The notes: generated from the letters alone by a model not told the origin. Shown: positions 35,236-43,765, numbered from the stretch's first letter. The stretch: DNA of 46,548 nt from Thalassovita litoralis (GCF_900182725.1 NZ_FXTO01000025.1:1-46548); one strand, 5' to 3'. A program made the numbers and translations.

Positions 35236-36357
35236 ATGCGCGCGGAACCCTATTGGCTGGACCCGTTGACCCATCTGAAACGCCATCGCCCGGATCATGC
35301 GGTGATGTATTTCAGCCCCTTGGTGCTGCAAGCGCAGGCGCGGCGGTTTCTGGATGGGTTTCCGGGATTGGTGACTTATGCGGTCAAGGCCAATACCCGC
35401 CCCGAAGTGCTGGTTAATCTGGTGGCCGCCGGTGTGACGGCCTTTGACGTGGCCTCGCCCGCTGAAATGCAGGCCGTGCGCGAGGTCTGCCCCGATGCGG
35501 TGCTGCATTACAACAACCCGGTGCGCACCCCCGAAGAAGTGCAGGCCGCGCTGCGGTATGGGGTGACGTCTGCCTCGGTCGATGCGCTGTCTGAACTGGA
35601 TAAGCTGGCCCCGCTGGGCGCGATCGAGGTCAGCGTGCGCCTGGCGCTGCCGGTGACGGGGGCGGCCTATGATTTCGGGGAAAAATTCGGGGTCGGCCCG
35701 GATGCGGCTGTTGACTTGTTGCAAGAGGTCGCGCGGCGTGGCTATCGCCCGGCGATTACCTTTCATCCCGGTACGCAATGTCGGGATCCCGAGGCATGGG
35801 TCGCCTATATTCGTGTGGCGGCGGATGTGTCGCGGCGGGCGGGTGTGTCGCTTGCGCGGTTGAACGTGGGGGGCGGGTTTGCATCGCACTGGCGGGGACC
35901 AGCGCCAGATTTGGAACGGGTTTTTACACGTATCCAAGACGCAGTGACCGAAGGTTTCACATCCCCGCCCGCATTGGTGTGCGAACCGGGGCGGGCCTTG
36001 GTGGCCGAAGCCTTTACGCTGGCCACGCGGGTGAAGGCCCTGCGCCCGAATGGGGCGGTGTTCCTGAACGATGGCATTTACGGCGCATTGTCGGAATTGC
36101 GTGATATTTGCGGCAATGACCGGGTGCAGGTTTACGCCCCTGACGGCACCCCACGCCAAAGCGCGGGGATCAAGCGCGTTGCTTTTGGTCCGACGTGTGA
36201 CAGTCTGGATCGTTTGCCGGAGCCGATTGCCTTTCCTGCCGATACGACCGAGGGCGATTATGTGCTGTTTTCCGGCATGGGGGCGTATTCGCTGGCGATT
36301 GCCACCCGGTTCAATGGCTATGGTTTGGGCGATCCGGTGACGGTGGCGGCGTTGTAA
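35236..36357 (+). CDS. Fold-type III PLP decarboxylase (ornithine/lysine/diaminopimelate type)
   Basis: This 373-residue protein is an alanine-racemase-fold decarboxylase. The PLP lysine is Lys51 in YAVKANTRPEV; HPGTQC (residues ~177-182), LNVGGGFASH (~212-221), CEPGRALVAEA (~247-257), FGPTCDSLD with Cys321, and SGMGAYS near 346 are all present. The C-terminal Cys-Asp motif supports ornithine/lysine over diaminopimelate, which usually shows other residues here, so polyamine (putrescine or cadaverine) production is most likely. It is divergent from an Lrp-type regulator and 71 bases upstream of the CoxL-like gene. Confidence 0.88.
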   Translation: MRAEPYWLDPLTHLKRHRPDHAVMYFSPLVLQAQARRFLDGFPGLVTYAVKANTRPEVLVNLVAAGVTAFDVASPAEMQAVREVCPDAVLHYNNPVRTPEEVQAALRYGVTSASVDALSELDKLAPLGAIEVSVRLALPVTGAAYDFGEKFGVGPDAAVDLLQEVARRGYRPAITFHPGTQCRDPEAWVAYIRVAADVSRRAGVSLARLNVGGGFASHWRGPAPDLERVFTRIQDAVTEGFTSPPALVCEPGRALVAEAFTLATRVKALRPNGAVFLNDGIYGALSELRDICGNDRVQVYAPDGTPRQSAGIKRVAFGPTCDSLDRLPEPIAFPADTTEGDYVLFSGMGAYSLAIATRFNGYGLGDPVTVAAL

Positions 36358-36428
36358 TCGGCGCGCCCTCTGGACAGTTGCGGCTGACAGGCTAATCTCG
36401 GACCCTGAGGGAAGCGAGAGGACGCCAG

Positions 36429-38723
36429 ATGGAAAAATTCGGGAAAAGTCAGTCGGTCACGCGGGTCGAGGATCTGCGGTTTCTGACCGGCCACGGCGGG
36501 TATGTGGATGATGTTGCGCCCGAAGGGGCACTTTATGCCTATGTGATGCGGTCGCCGGTGGCCCATGCCACGATTACAACCTTGGATACGCAGGACGCTG
36601 AACAGGCCGATGGAGTGCGGCTGGTTTTGACCGGGGACGGGATGCAGGCGGCAGGCATTACTGCAAGCATCTGGGGTGTAACGATCAAGAACCGGGACGG
36701 ATCAGACGCCGCCAGCCCATACCGCCCGGTATTGGCCACGGGCAAGCTGCGCTATGTCGGGGAACCTGTGGTGATGATCGTGGCGGAAACGTTGGATCAG
36801 GCGCGGGATGCGGCAGAGCTGATTGAGCTGGATTACGATGAATTGCCCGCCAAAATGGATTTGGCGCGGGGTGGGGCTGCGGTGCATGACGATGTGCCGG
36901 ACAATCTGGCCTTTGACTGGGATATGGGGGACGAAGCGGCCTGTCAGGCGGCGTTTGATCGCGCGGCCAAGGTCGTGCGGATGGAGGTGGGCGATAACCG
37001 GGTTATCGTGAACGCGATGGAACCGCGCGGCTGCTATGCCGAATGGGATGGCACCCGCCTGCATGTATGTTTCAACGGACAGGGCGTTTGGGGGCCGAAA
37101 ACGCATTTCGCCAATGTGCTGAAGCTGGAGCCGGAAAATGTGCGCGTCACCATGCCCGATGTGGGCGGTGGCTTTGGCATGAAATCCCCGGCTTATCCCG
37201 AATATTACGCCTGCGCCCATGCCGCGATGCTATTGGGCCTGCCGGTGCGCTGGATGTCCGACCGGACCGAGGCGATGCTGTCCGACCATCATGGCCGCGA
37301 TCTGGTCAGCGAGGCGGCGCTGGCCTTTGATGAAACCAACAAGATCATCGGGTATCGGGTGGATACGCGGTGTAACCTTGGGGCGTATAATTCCAATTTC
37401 GGGCAGATCATCCAGACCACGCTGTTTTCGCGGGTGCTGATGGGAACCTATGATGTGCAAGCCACCTATTTGCGGGCCGAGGGGTATTACACCAATACCG
37501 TTTATGTGGATGCCTATCGCGGGGCTGGCCGCCCCGAGGCGATTTATGTGCTGGAACGCATGATGGACATGGCCGCCCGTGAATTGGGGGTGGACCCGTG
37601 GGAATTGCGGCGGCGCAATTTCATTCCGGTCGCCAGTTTCCCATACAAGGCCGCGACGGGGGAAACCTATGACGTGGGCGATTTTTCCCGCGTTCTGAAC
37701 CACGCCGACAGTTTCGCGGATCGCAGCGGTTTTGCCGCGCGCAAACAGGCCAGTGCCGCGCAGGGAAAATTGCGCGGGATCGGATTGTGTTACTATATAG
37801 AAAGTATTCTGGGTGATCCTTCGGAAGGCGCGAAAGTCGAGTTTAACGAGGATGGCACCGTGACGATCTATGTCGGCACACAATCGAATGGGCAGGGGCA
37901 TGAAACCGTTTATGCCAAGTTCCTGTCGGATCAGACCGGGATTCCGTTCGACCTGATTCAGGTGGTGCAGGGGGACAGTGACCGGATCGCCCAGGGTGGT
38001 GGCACCGGGGGATCGCGGTCCGTAACCGTGCAAACCAATGCCACATTGGCAACCGTGGCGAAAATGGTGCAGGCGTTTACCCCTTATCTGGCGGAAAAGA
38101 TGGGGGTTGATGCGGATCAGATCAGCTTTGACGATGAAACATTCCGCGCGCCGGGATCGAATCTGACGCCGACCTTTGTCGAAGCGGCGGCGATGGCGCG
38201 GGCCGATGGCCGCACCGATCTGTTGACGCATGAAGACCGTGCCACCCTGCCAGCGCGTTCTTTCCCCAACGGTGCCCATGTGGCCGAGGTCGAAGTAGAC
38301 CCCGAAACCGGCAAAACCGATCTGGTGCGCTACACCGTGGTGGATGATTTCGGCAATTTGATTAATCCGATGCTGGCCGAAGGTCAGGTTCACGGCGGTA
38401 TTGCGCAGGGGGCCGGGCAGGCCTTGTTGGAACAGACCGTCTATGACGAGGACGGGCAGCTTTTGACCGCAACCTTTATGGATTACGCGATGCCGCGCGC
38501 GGCTGATATGCCGTTTTTCCGATTTGAAACCGAACCAGTCCCGTCCACCGCCAACCCGATGGGGATGAAAGGCTGCGGCGAAGCCGGGACCGTGGGGGCG
38601 ATGGCCGCAACCACGAATGCTGTGCTGGATGCGCTGTGGGACAGCGGGGTGCGCCATGTGGACATGCCGCTGACGCCATCCCGTGTCTGGGGTTATCTGC
38701 AAGATGTTTCGCAGACTGGGTAA
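36429..38723 (+). CDS. Form-II CoxL-like molybdopterin-binding large subunit, orphan
   Basis: This 764-residue protein belongs to the xanthine dehydrogenase/CO dehydrogenase large-subunit family. It has the N-terminal a/b hammerhead domain (VEDLRFLTGHGGYVDDV), MPDVGGGFGMK (residues ~242-252), AYRGAGR at 362-368, IAQGGGTGGSRS (~517-528) and the catalytic Glu near 718 in GCGEAGT. AYRGAGR is the form-II signature; true CO dehydrogenase (form I) has AYxCSFR, so CO oxidation is not supported. It needs FAD and [2Fe-2S] subunits, and neither is adjacent. It may hydroxylate an aldehyde, purine or N-heterocycle. The start follows GAGAGGA. Its end overlaps the next gene by 20 bases. Confidence 0.88.
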   Translation: MEKFGKSQSVTRVEDLRFLTGHGGYVDDVAPEGALYAYVMRSPVAHATITTLDTQDAEQADGVRLVLTGDGMQAAGITASIWGVTIKNRDGSDAASPYRPVLATGKLRYVGEPVVMIVAETLDQARDAAELIELDYDELPAKMDLARGGAAVHDDVPDNLAFDWDMGDEAACQAAFDRAAKVVRMEVGDNRVIVNAMEPRGCYAEWDGTRLHVCFNGQGVWGPKTHFANVLKLEPENVRVTMPDVGGGFGMKSPAYPEYYACAHAAMLLGLPVRWMSDRTEAMLSDHHGRDLVSEAALAFDETNKIIGYRVDTRCNLGAYNSNFGQIIQTTLFSRVLMGTYDVQATYLRAEGYYTNTVYVDAYRGAGRPEAIYVLERMMDMAARELGVDPWELRRRNFIPVASFPYKAATGETYDVGDFSRVLNHADSFADRSGFAARKQASAAQGKLRGIGLCYYIESILGDPSEGAKVEFNEDGTVTIYVGTQSNGQGHETVYAKFLSDQTGIPFDLIQVVQGDSDRIAQGGGTGGSRSVTVQTNATLATVAKMVQAFTPYLAEKMGVDADQISFDDETFRAPGSNLTPTFVEAAAMARADGRTDLLTHEDRATLPARSFPNGAHVAEVEVDPETGKTDLVRYTVVDDFGNLINPMLAEGQVHGGIAQGAGQALLEQTVYDEDGQLLTATFMDYAMPRAADMPFFRFETEPVPSTANPMGMKGCGEAGTVGAMAATTNAVLDALWDSGVRHVDMPLTPSRVWGYLQDVSQTG

Positions 38724-39762
38724 ACGCCTGTTTGGCTGGGCATGGCCCGGCCAACGCGAAGGTCACAGCGCCCCGCAACCTACGGGGCGGGGGGCGCTGT
38801 GCCATGTCATCATTCTGGATGGCACGATGTCGTCGTTGCAGGCTGGTGAAGAAACCAATGCGGGGCTGACCTATCGCCTGTTGTCTGAAATCGGTGCCCC
38901 CGTGTCGGTCTATTACGAGGCGGGGATACAGTGGCAGGATTGGCGCAACACCGCCGATGTTTTGATGGGGCGGGGGATCAACCGGCAGATACGTCGTGCC
39001 TATGGCTATCTGGCCAGCCGCTACCGCCCCGGCGACCGGATTTTCCTGATGGGATATTCGCGCGGGGCTTATGCGGTGCGGTCACTGGCCGGGGTGATTG
39101 ATAATGTGGGGTTGCTCAGACCTGAACACGCAACAGAGCGACAGATTACGCTGGCCTATCGCCACTATCAGACCATGCAGGGCAGCCCGGCGGCACAAGT
39201 GTTTTCAGCGCGCTATTGTCATGAGCGGGTTGATATTGAAATGGTCGGGGTGTGGGACACGGTGAAATCGCTGGGCCTGCGTTTGCCGGTGCTGTGGCAA
39301 TGGTCAGAACCCCATCACTCTTTTCACAATCACGCGTTGGGGGCTGCGGTAAAGCACGGCTATCATGCGCTGGCGCTGGATGAAACGCGCGAAGTGTTCA
39401 CGCCGATTCTGTGGGAATGTGGGTCTGACTTTACCGGAACGCTGGAACAGGTCTGGTTTGCCGGGGCGCATGGCGATGTCGGCGGTCAGGTCGGGGATTA
39501 TCCAGCCGCGCGTGGGTTGTCCAATATTCCGCTGGTCTGGATGCTGGACCGTGCCGAAAACTGCGGCTTGCCGTTGCCAACAGGGTGGCGCGGTCGGTTT
39601 CCCTGTGATCCCAATGCCCCTGCGATGGGGACGTGGCGGGGATGGGGAAAAATGTTCCTGCTGCGCCAGCGTCGGACTGTTGGCGCTGATCCGTCAGAGC
39701 GTGTTCATGAAACGGCAGCCGCGCGATCTCAGACAGGGTTGCCGCTGTGGCACCCTGTCTGA
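38704..39762 (+). CDS. DUF2235 alpha/beta hydrolase (Tle1-like fold)
   Basis: This 352-residue protein has the DUF2235 marks: IILDGTMSSLQ (residues 36-46), the nucleophile Ser119 in FLMGYSRGAYAVRSLAG (114-130), MVGVWDTVKSLG (~180-191) and FAGAHGDVGG (~255-264), which supplies further active-site residues. Family members include type VI phospholipase effectors (Tle1) but also housekeeping hydrolases; here there is no VgrG, PAAR or immunity gene, so an effector role is not supported. There is no signal peptide; the N-terminus (MFRRLGKRLFGWAW) is basic and amphipathic. The start at 38704 lies inside the end of the CoxL-like gene, so they are coupled. A strong hairpin lies at 38764-38801 within the coding region. 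Confidence 0.82.
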   Translation: MFRRLGKRLFGWAWPGQREGHSAPQPTGRGALCHVIILDGTMSSLQAGEETNAGLTYRLLSEIGAPVSVYYEAGIQWQDWRNTADVLMGRGINRQIRRAYGYLASRYRPGDRIFLMGYSRGAYAVRSLAGVIDNVGLLRPEHATERQITLAYRHYQTMQGSPAAQVFSARYCHERVDIEMVGVWDTVKSLGLRLPVLWQWSEPHHSFHNHALGAAVKHGYHALALDETREVFTPILWECGSDFTGTLEQVWFAGAHGDVGGQVGDYPAARGLSNIPLVWMLDRAENCGLPLPTGWRGRFPCDPNAPAMGTWRGWGKMFLLRQRRTVGADPSERVHETAAARSQTGLPLWHPV

Positions 39763-39807
39763 TTAGCGGGTCGGATGGTTCGGCCCTGATCCGTTGCCCT
39801 GATGGGG

Positions 39808-40296
39808 TTAGGCAACCTTCATCACAATACAGGTGGTCGATCCGGTGGCATATAGTTTGCCATCCTGAACACCGCGAATTTCGCCGTTAGCAATCCCCGT
39901 GGAACGGCCCACATGCTGCGCCAGACCAATGGCTTCGACCTGCATACCCAGCGGAATCGGGCGCAGGATGTTGATCTTGTATTCCAGCGTCGTATAGGTG
40001 CTGCCCTTTGGGACTTTGGTCATGACTGCGCAGGCCATGCAACTGTCCAGAACCGTGCCATACCAGCCGCCATGCACGGTTCCCATCGGGTTCGCCATGC
40101 TAAACAGGGGCGTTCCAACGAACACCACGCGGCCTTCTTCGACTTCGGTCACGTCATAGTTCAGCAAATGCGCGATGGGTGGCCCAACCGTTTCCCCGCG
40201 CAACATTTTCTGCATGGCTTCTAACCCGGTCTGTTCCAGCATCTCCTGCGGAGAGGGCAGATCTTCGGGTGTCACAGCATGTTTCATGGCGGTCAT
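39808..40296 (-). CDS. PaaI-type hotdog-fold acyl-CoA thioesterase
   Basis: This 162-residue protein has a hotdog-fold domain with NPMGTVHGGWYGTVLDSCMACAV (residues ~69-91), where HGG is the PaaI signature and the following Asp is catalytic, then TLEYKINILRPIPLG. Such enzymes hydrolyse CoA thioesters, often of aryl or short-chain acids. The physiological substrate is unknown. It lies downstream of metF on the same strand, 68 bases away, but with no functional link I can see. The start may be at 40296 or the ATG at 40287. Confidence 0.85.
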   Translation of the reverse strand: MTAMKHAVTPEDLPSPQEMLEQTGLEAMQKMLRGETVGPPIAHLLNYDVTEVEEGRVVFVGTPLFSMANPMGTVHGGWYGTVLDSCMACAVMTKVPKGSTYTTLEYKINILRPIPLGMQVEAIGLAQHVGRSTGIANGEIRGVQDGKLYATGSTTCIVMKVA

Positions 40297-40364
40297 GGCC
40301 GCGCCTCCCTCATGTATTTCACATGTGAAGAGTGGCGCGGCACCGCCGGGCGGGCAAGAGCCTG

Positions 40365-41231
40365 TTACGCAACGTTTTCCAGATTGACCTTGGGTGTAAC
40401 GCCCAGTGCATGACAGACATCGCGTGTCAGTTCCGGGCGGTTCAGCGTATAGAAATGCAGGCTGTCCACTCCGCCATCAATCAAATCGCTGCACAATTCG
40501 CTGCACAGGGCGGTTGCCAGCAAGTCCTGACGCCCGTCGCGTTCGGCTTTTTCAAACGCATCGTCCAGCCATGCGGGTACATCCGTGCCACAGCGGCGGG
40601 CAAAGTTGCGCGCGCCTTTCCAGTTTTCAATCGGCAGGATGCCGGGGATGATCGGCTTGTCGATCCCGGCTTTGGCGCAGGCATCGCGGAAGCGAAAGAA
40701 CGTATCCGCCTCGAAGAAGAACTGGGTCAGGGCTTCGTCCGCGCCTGCATCGAATTTGCGCTTCAGATATTCCACATCCGCAGCATGGCTTCCTGCTTCG
40801 GGGTGTTTTTCAGGATAGGCACCAACGCGGATTTTGAACTTCCCGGTCGCGGCCAGCGCTTCGATCAATTCAACAGAATTGGCGAAGCCTTCGGGATGGG
40901 GCTGGAATGCACCGGATCCTTTGGGCGGGTCGCCGCGCAGCGCCACGATTTCATTGACGCCCGCTTCGGCGAACTGATCCGCGATGGCCAGCGTTTCAGC
41001 CTTGGTGGCGTTTACACAGGTCAAATGCGCCGCAACATTCAGGCCAGAATGTTTGTGAATGGTTGCCACGGCATCGCGGGTCAGGTCGCGGGTGGTTCCC
41101 CCGGCACCGTAGGTCACGGATACGAAGCGCGGGGCCAGTGGGGCCAGAACCTGTACCGTATCCCACAGGCGGAACGATGCCTCCAGATTTTGGGGCGGGA
41201 AGAATTCGAACGAAATAGCGGGCGCGGTCAT
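40365..41231 (-). CDS. metF: 5,10-methylenetetrahydrofolate reductase
   Basis: This 288-residue TIM-barrel flavoenzyme reduces methylene-THF to methyl-THF, the methyl donor for methionine synthesis. It has ISFEFFPPQ near the start, with the catalytic Glu9, VSVTYGAGGTTRD (~38-50), HLTCVNATKAE (~69-79), NEIVALRGDPPKG (~93-105), IRVGAYPEKHPEA (~134-146) and the C-terminal LHFYTLNR. Length is near the usual 290-300. It is divergent from a MetR-type regulator, with a MetR-like operator in the 97-base spacer, so homocysteine-linked control is expected. I see no SAM riboswitch. Confidence 0.96.
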   Translation of the reverse strand: MTAPAISFEFFPPQNLEASFRLWDTVQVLAPLAPRFVSVTYGAGGTTRDLTRDAVATIHKHSGLNVAAHLTCVNATKAETLAIADQFAEAGVNEIVALRGDPPKGSGAFQPHPEGFANSVELIEALAATGKFKIRVGAYPEKHPEAGSHAADVEYLKRKFDAGADEALTQFFFEADTFFRFRDACAKAGIDKPIIPGILPIENWKGARNFARRCGTDVPAWLDDAFEKAERDGRQDLLATALCSELCSDLIDGGVDSLHFYTLNRPELTRDVCHALGVTPKVNLENVA

Positions 41232-41312
41232 CGGGTGTATCCATCTTTTGAACTTGTCCCCTTGTCGCAGATTTTCCTTTGTGAGACAACTTCATAAAAT
41301 TGAAGATCAACA

Positions 41313-41325
41313 TGAGGATCGTTCA
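41313..41325. promoter_or_regulatory. MetR-like operator between metF and metR
   Basis: TGAGGATCGTTCA at 41313-41325 matches the MetR consensus TGAANNNNNTTCA with one mismatch and ends three bases before the metR ATG. A second partial palindrome, CTTCATAAAATTGAAG (41290-41305), lies just upstream. The position suits autoregulation of metR and activation of metF. Confidence 0.6.
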
Positions 41326-41328
41326 TAA

Positions 41329-42234
41329 ATGCATATCGAGATTCGCCACCTGCGCACGATCAAGGCCATTCATGACGCTGGGGGAATGGTCCGGGCGGCG
41401 GATCAGTTGAATATCACGCAATCGGCCCTGTCCCATCAGATCAAGCATCTGGAGGATCAAACCGGGGTCGAATTGTTTATTCGCCGCTCTAAACCGCTCA
41501 AGCTGTCGGCGGCGGGAATGCGGCTGTTGCGGGCGGCGGAGAAAATACTGCCGGAACTGGCCGCGCTGGAGGAAGAATTCAAAGGCATCATTACCGGCAA
41601 GGCGGGGCGTCTGCATATCGCCATTGAATGCCATGCCTGTTTTGAATGGCTGTTCCCGGTGTTGGAACAATTCCGCAAGGCATGGTCCGATGTGGATGTG
41701 GATATTCGCCCGAACCTGGCCTTCGATGCCTTGCCCGCATTGGTCAAGGAAGAGGTGGATTTGGTCATATCCTCGGACCCCGAGGATATTCCGGGGGTCG
41801 AGTTTATTCCCCTGTTCGATTATTCGCCGGTTTTCGTGGCATCGTCACAGCATCCATTGGCGCAGAAAGACTATATCGAGGCCGAGGATTTTCGCGGCGA
41901 AACCCTGTTTGCCTATCCGGTGGATCGGTCCCGGCTGGACATCTTCAACATGTTGCTGAAACCCGCCGGGGTGGAACCTGCCAATATTCGCCGTGTGGAA
42001 CTGACAGCGATGATCTTGCTGTTGGTGGCCTCTAACCGTGGGGTGGCAGTGCTGCCGGATTGGGTGGTGCGTGAGGTCAAGTATAATTCGGATTACGTGA
42101 CCCGCCCGCTGACCAAAAACGGGCTGACCCGCAGGCTTTACGCGGCTGTGCGCAGCGAGGACGCTACACATCCGTATTTCGCGCATTTTATCCGATTGGC
42201 CCGAACCGAGCCGGTCAAGCTTCAGCGTCAGTAA
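41329..42234 (+). CDS. metR: MetR-type LysR regulator
   Basis: This 301-residue LysR-family protein starts MHIEIRHLRTIKAIHDAGG with the helix-turn-helix VRAADQLNITQSALSHQIKHLE (residues 21-42), followed by a substrate-binding domain (GRLHIAIECHACFEWLFPVLEQF, ~93-115). The ECHACFEWLFP stretch is characteristic of MetR, which binds homocysteine. It is divergent from metF, with a MetR-like box in between, supporting the assignment. Expected targets are metF and methionine synthase genes elsewhere. Confidence 0.92.
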   Translation: MHIEIRHLRTIKAIHDAGGMVRAADQLNITQSALSHQIKHLEDQTGVELFIRRSKPLKLSAAGMRLLRAAEKILPELAALEEEFKGIITGKAGRLHIAIECHACFEWLFPVLEQFRKAWSDVDVDIRPNLAFDALPALVKEEVDLVISSDPEDIPGVEFIPLFDYSPVFVASSQHPLAQKDYIEAEDFRGETLFAYPVDRSRLDIFNMLLKPAGVEPANIRRVELTAMILLLVASNRGVAVLPDWVVREVKYNSDYVTRPLTKNGLTRRLYAAVRSEDATHPYFAHFIRLARTEPVKLQRQ

Positions 42235-42422
42235 GGGCTTGCGTTTGTCCCTGTTTTTTGGGTGATATTACCGCCAGAGGCCAAGGCAGGGGATCATGGT
42301 GAAATTGCCCGTTCCGGGGATGGATGCCAGCGCCACGGAAACAAGGGAAAATCCCGCCTTATCCCTTGGCAAACAGGGCTGCGGACGCTATAGGCGCGGC
42401 TTGGACAATCAGGAGCCGACCG

Positions 42423-43217
42423 ATGCAAGGCAGTGCAAATCTTAACATCATGATCAAGGCCGCGCGCAAAGCGGGCCGTTCGCTGGTGAAAGACTTCCGC
42501 GAAGTTGAGAATTTGCAAGTGTCGATGAAAGGCGCGGGCGATTTCGTATCCAAGGCCGATCTGGCAGCGGAACGCATCCTGAAAGACGAATTGATGGGCG
42601 CACGCCCCACCTATGGCTGGATCGCCGAAGAGGGCGGCGAAGACGCCGGGCAAGACCCGACCCGCCGCTGGATTGTCGACCCGCTGGATGGCACCACCAA
42701 TTTCCTGCACGGCCTGCCGCATTGGGCAATCTCGATCGCGTTGGAACACAAGGGCCAGATCGTTTCCGCTGTGATCTATGACGCCGCCAAAGACGAAATG
42801 TTCTATGCCGAAAAAGGCATGGGCGCGTGGCTGAACGATTCCAACCGTCTGCGGGTTTCGGGCCGCAACCGGATGATTGAATCGATCTTTGCAACTGGCA
42901 TCCCCTTTGCCGGGAAACGCACCTTGCCCGCCACATTGCAGGATTTGGCCCGGATCATGCCCGAATGCGCCGGTGTCCGTCGGTTCGGATCAGCCGCATT
43001 GGATTTGGCCTATGTCGCCGCAGGCCGCTACGATGGGTTCTGGGAACGCGAACTGAACGTTTGGGATATTGCGGCCGGTACGCTGATCGTAACCGAAGCC
43101 GGGGGCATGATCGGCCCGATCCGCGATGGTCATGATCCGCTGGAACATGGCGATATCGTTGCCGCCAATGGCGAGATTTTTGAGCGCTTCGCCAAGATCG
43201 TGCGCGCCCGCGACTGA
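42423..43217 (+). CDS. suhB: Inositol-1-monophosphatase family protein (SuhB-like)
   Basis: This 264-residue enzyme has the metal-binding set of the family: EEGGED around residues 69-74, WIVDPLDGTTNFLHGLPHW (83-101) with the two catalytic Asp residues, and WDIAAGTLIVTEAGG (~217-231). It hydrolyses inositol monophosphate and similar phosphates with Mg2+. SuhB homologues in bacteria also act in rRNA transcription through Nus factors; either role is possible. The ATG at 42423 has CAGGAG about ten bases before it and matches the conserved length; the frame start at 42324 would add an unlikely leader. A repeat core and a terminator follow the gene. Confidence 0.92.
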   Translation: MQGSANLNIMIKAARKAGRSLVKDFREVENLQVSMKGAGDFVSKADLAAERILKDELMGARPTYGWIAEEGGEDAGQDPTRRWIVDPLDGTTNFLHGLPHWAISIALEHKGQIVSAVIYDAAKDEMFYAEKGMGAWLNDSNRLRVSGRNRMIESIFATGIPFAGKRTLPATLQDLARIMPECAGVRRFGSAALDLAYVAAGRYDGFWERELNVWDIAAGTLIVTEAGGMIGPIRDGHDPLEHGDIVAANGEIFERFAKIVRARD

Positions 43218-43218
43218 T

Positions 43219-43320
43219 AGCCCGTAGGGTGGGCGAGGCGAAGGCGTTGCACACCTGTTTGGGCGTTCGTCCCTTGGCTAAGGTGGCGCATTGGATATTT
43301 TTGCCAAGAAAGAACAGACA
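43219..43320 (+). repeat. Intergenic repeat copy C
   Basis: After the suhB stop, TTGGATATTTTT (43291-43302) and CCAAGAAAGAACAG (43304-43317) repeat the core of copies A and B, differing by one base (G for A at 43303). The upstream part (GGGTGGGCGAGGCGAAGGCG) is not clearly alike to the long units. It lies immediately before the terminator between the convergent suhB and Gfa-like genes. Confidence 0.65.
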
Positions 43321-43321
43321 G

Positions 43322-43350
43322 AAAGGCAACCTGTTTCAAAGGTTGCCTTT
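43322..43350. terminator. Bidirectional terminator between suhB and the Gfa-like gene
   Basis: AAAGGCAACC (43322-43331) pairs perfectly with GGTTGCCTTT (43341-43350) and is followed by TTTTATTTT. The A-rich left side gives a T-run on the minus strand, so it can end both convergent transcripts. Confidence 0.88.
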
Positions 43351-43399
43351 TTTATTTTGTGAACATCAGCAGACCCGCGTCCTTGCGGTGTGTGGTGGA

Positions 43400-43765
43400 T
43401 CAGGTGCGATCACTGGGATGGTTCACGCCATCAGTCCACAGGACTTCGCCCAAATCGCGGGGATTGACCCCTTCCAGCGCGGCCACGTTCACGCCGTATT
43501 GGGTGGGGTCTGATCGGCGTTTATGGTGGGTGTAAATCCCACAGACCGAACAAAAATAGTGCTTCGCTGTATTCGTTCCCCATTGGTACAGGGTCAGCTT
43601 ATCCGCACCTTTGACGATCTGAACGCCATCCAGCGGCGCTGAAACGGCAATCGCCCCACGGCGGCGGCAAAAGGAACAGTCGCAGCGGCGGGCGGTGTTG
43701 AACCCGTCCGTCAGATCAACTTTCAATTCCACAGCGCCGCAATGGCAGGTTAGTTTGTGGCTCAT
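43400..43765 (-). CDS. Gfa/CENP-V-fold zinc protein
   Basis: This 121-residue protein has the Gfa-like pattern of zinc-binding cysteines: CHCG (Cys7, Cys9), RRCDCSFCRRRGA (Cys28, Cys30, Cys33) and YFCSVCGIYTHH (Cys72, Cys75). This fold is named for glutathione-dependent formaldehyde-activating enzyme, but many members bind zinc with unknown activity, so the enzyme name should not be assumed. It is translationally coupled to the upstream rhomboid gene by an ATGA overlap. Confidence 0.85.
   Translation of the reverse strand: MSHKLTCHCGAVELKVDLTDGFNTARRCDCSFCRRRGAIAVSAPLDGVQIVKGADKLTLYQWGTNTAKHYFCSVCGIYTHHKRRSDPTQYGVNVAALEGVNPRDLGEVLWTDGVNHPSDRT

Noticed and set aside
37230-38702. Minus-strand open frame of about 490 codons opposite the CoxL-like gene
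   Set aside because: The plus strand encodes a full conserved molybdenum enzyme; the minus translation is His/Arg-rich without family features.
36429-38723. Aerobic CO dehydrogenase coxL
   Set aside because: The active-site loop is AYRGAGR (form II) rather than the AYxCSFR of true CO dehydrogenase, and coxS and coxM are missing.
38704-39762. Type VI secretion phospholipase effector (Tle1)
   Set aside because: The fold matches, but there is no VgrG, PAAR, adaptor or immunity gene nearby; the gene is coupled to a metabolic enzyme.
41232-41328. SAM-type riboswitch upstream of metF
   Set aside because: The 97-base spacer is too short and has no matching stems; a MetR box explains the regulation better.
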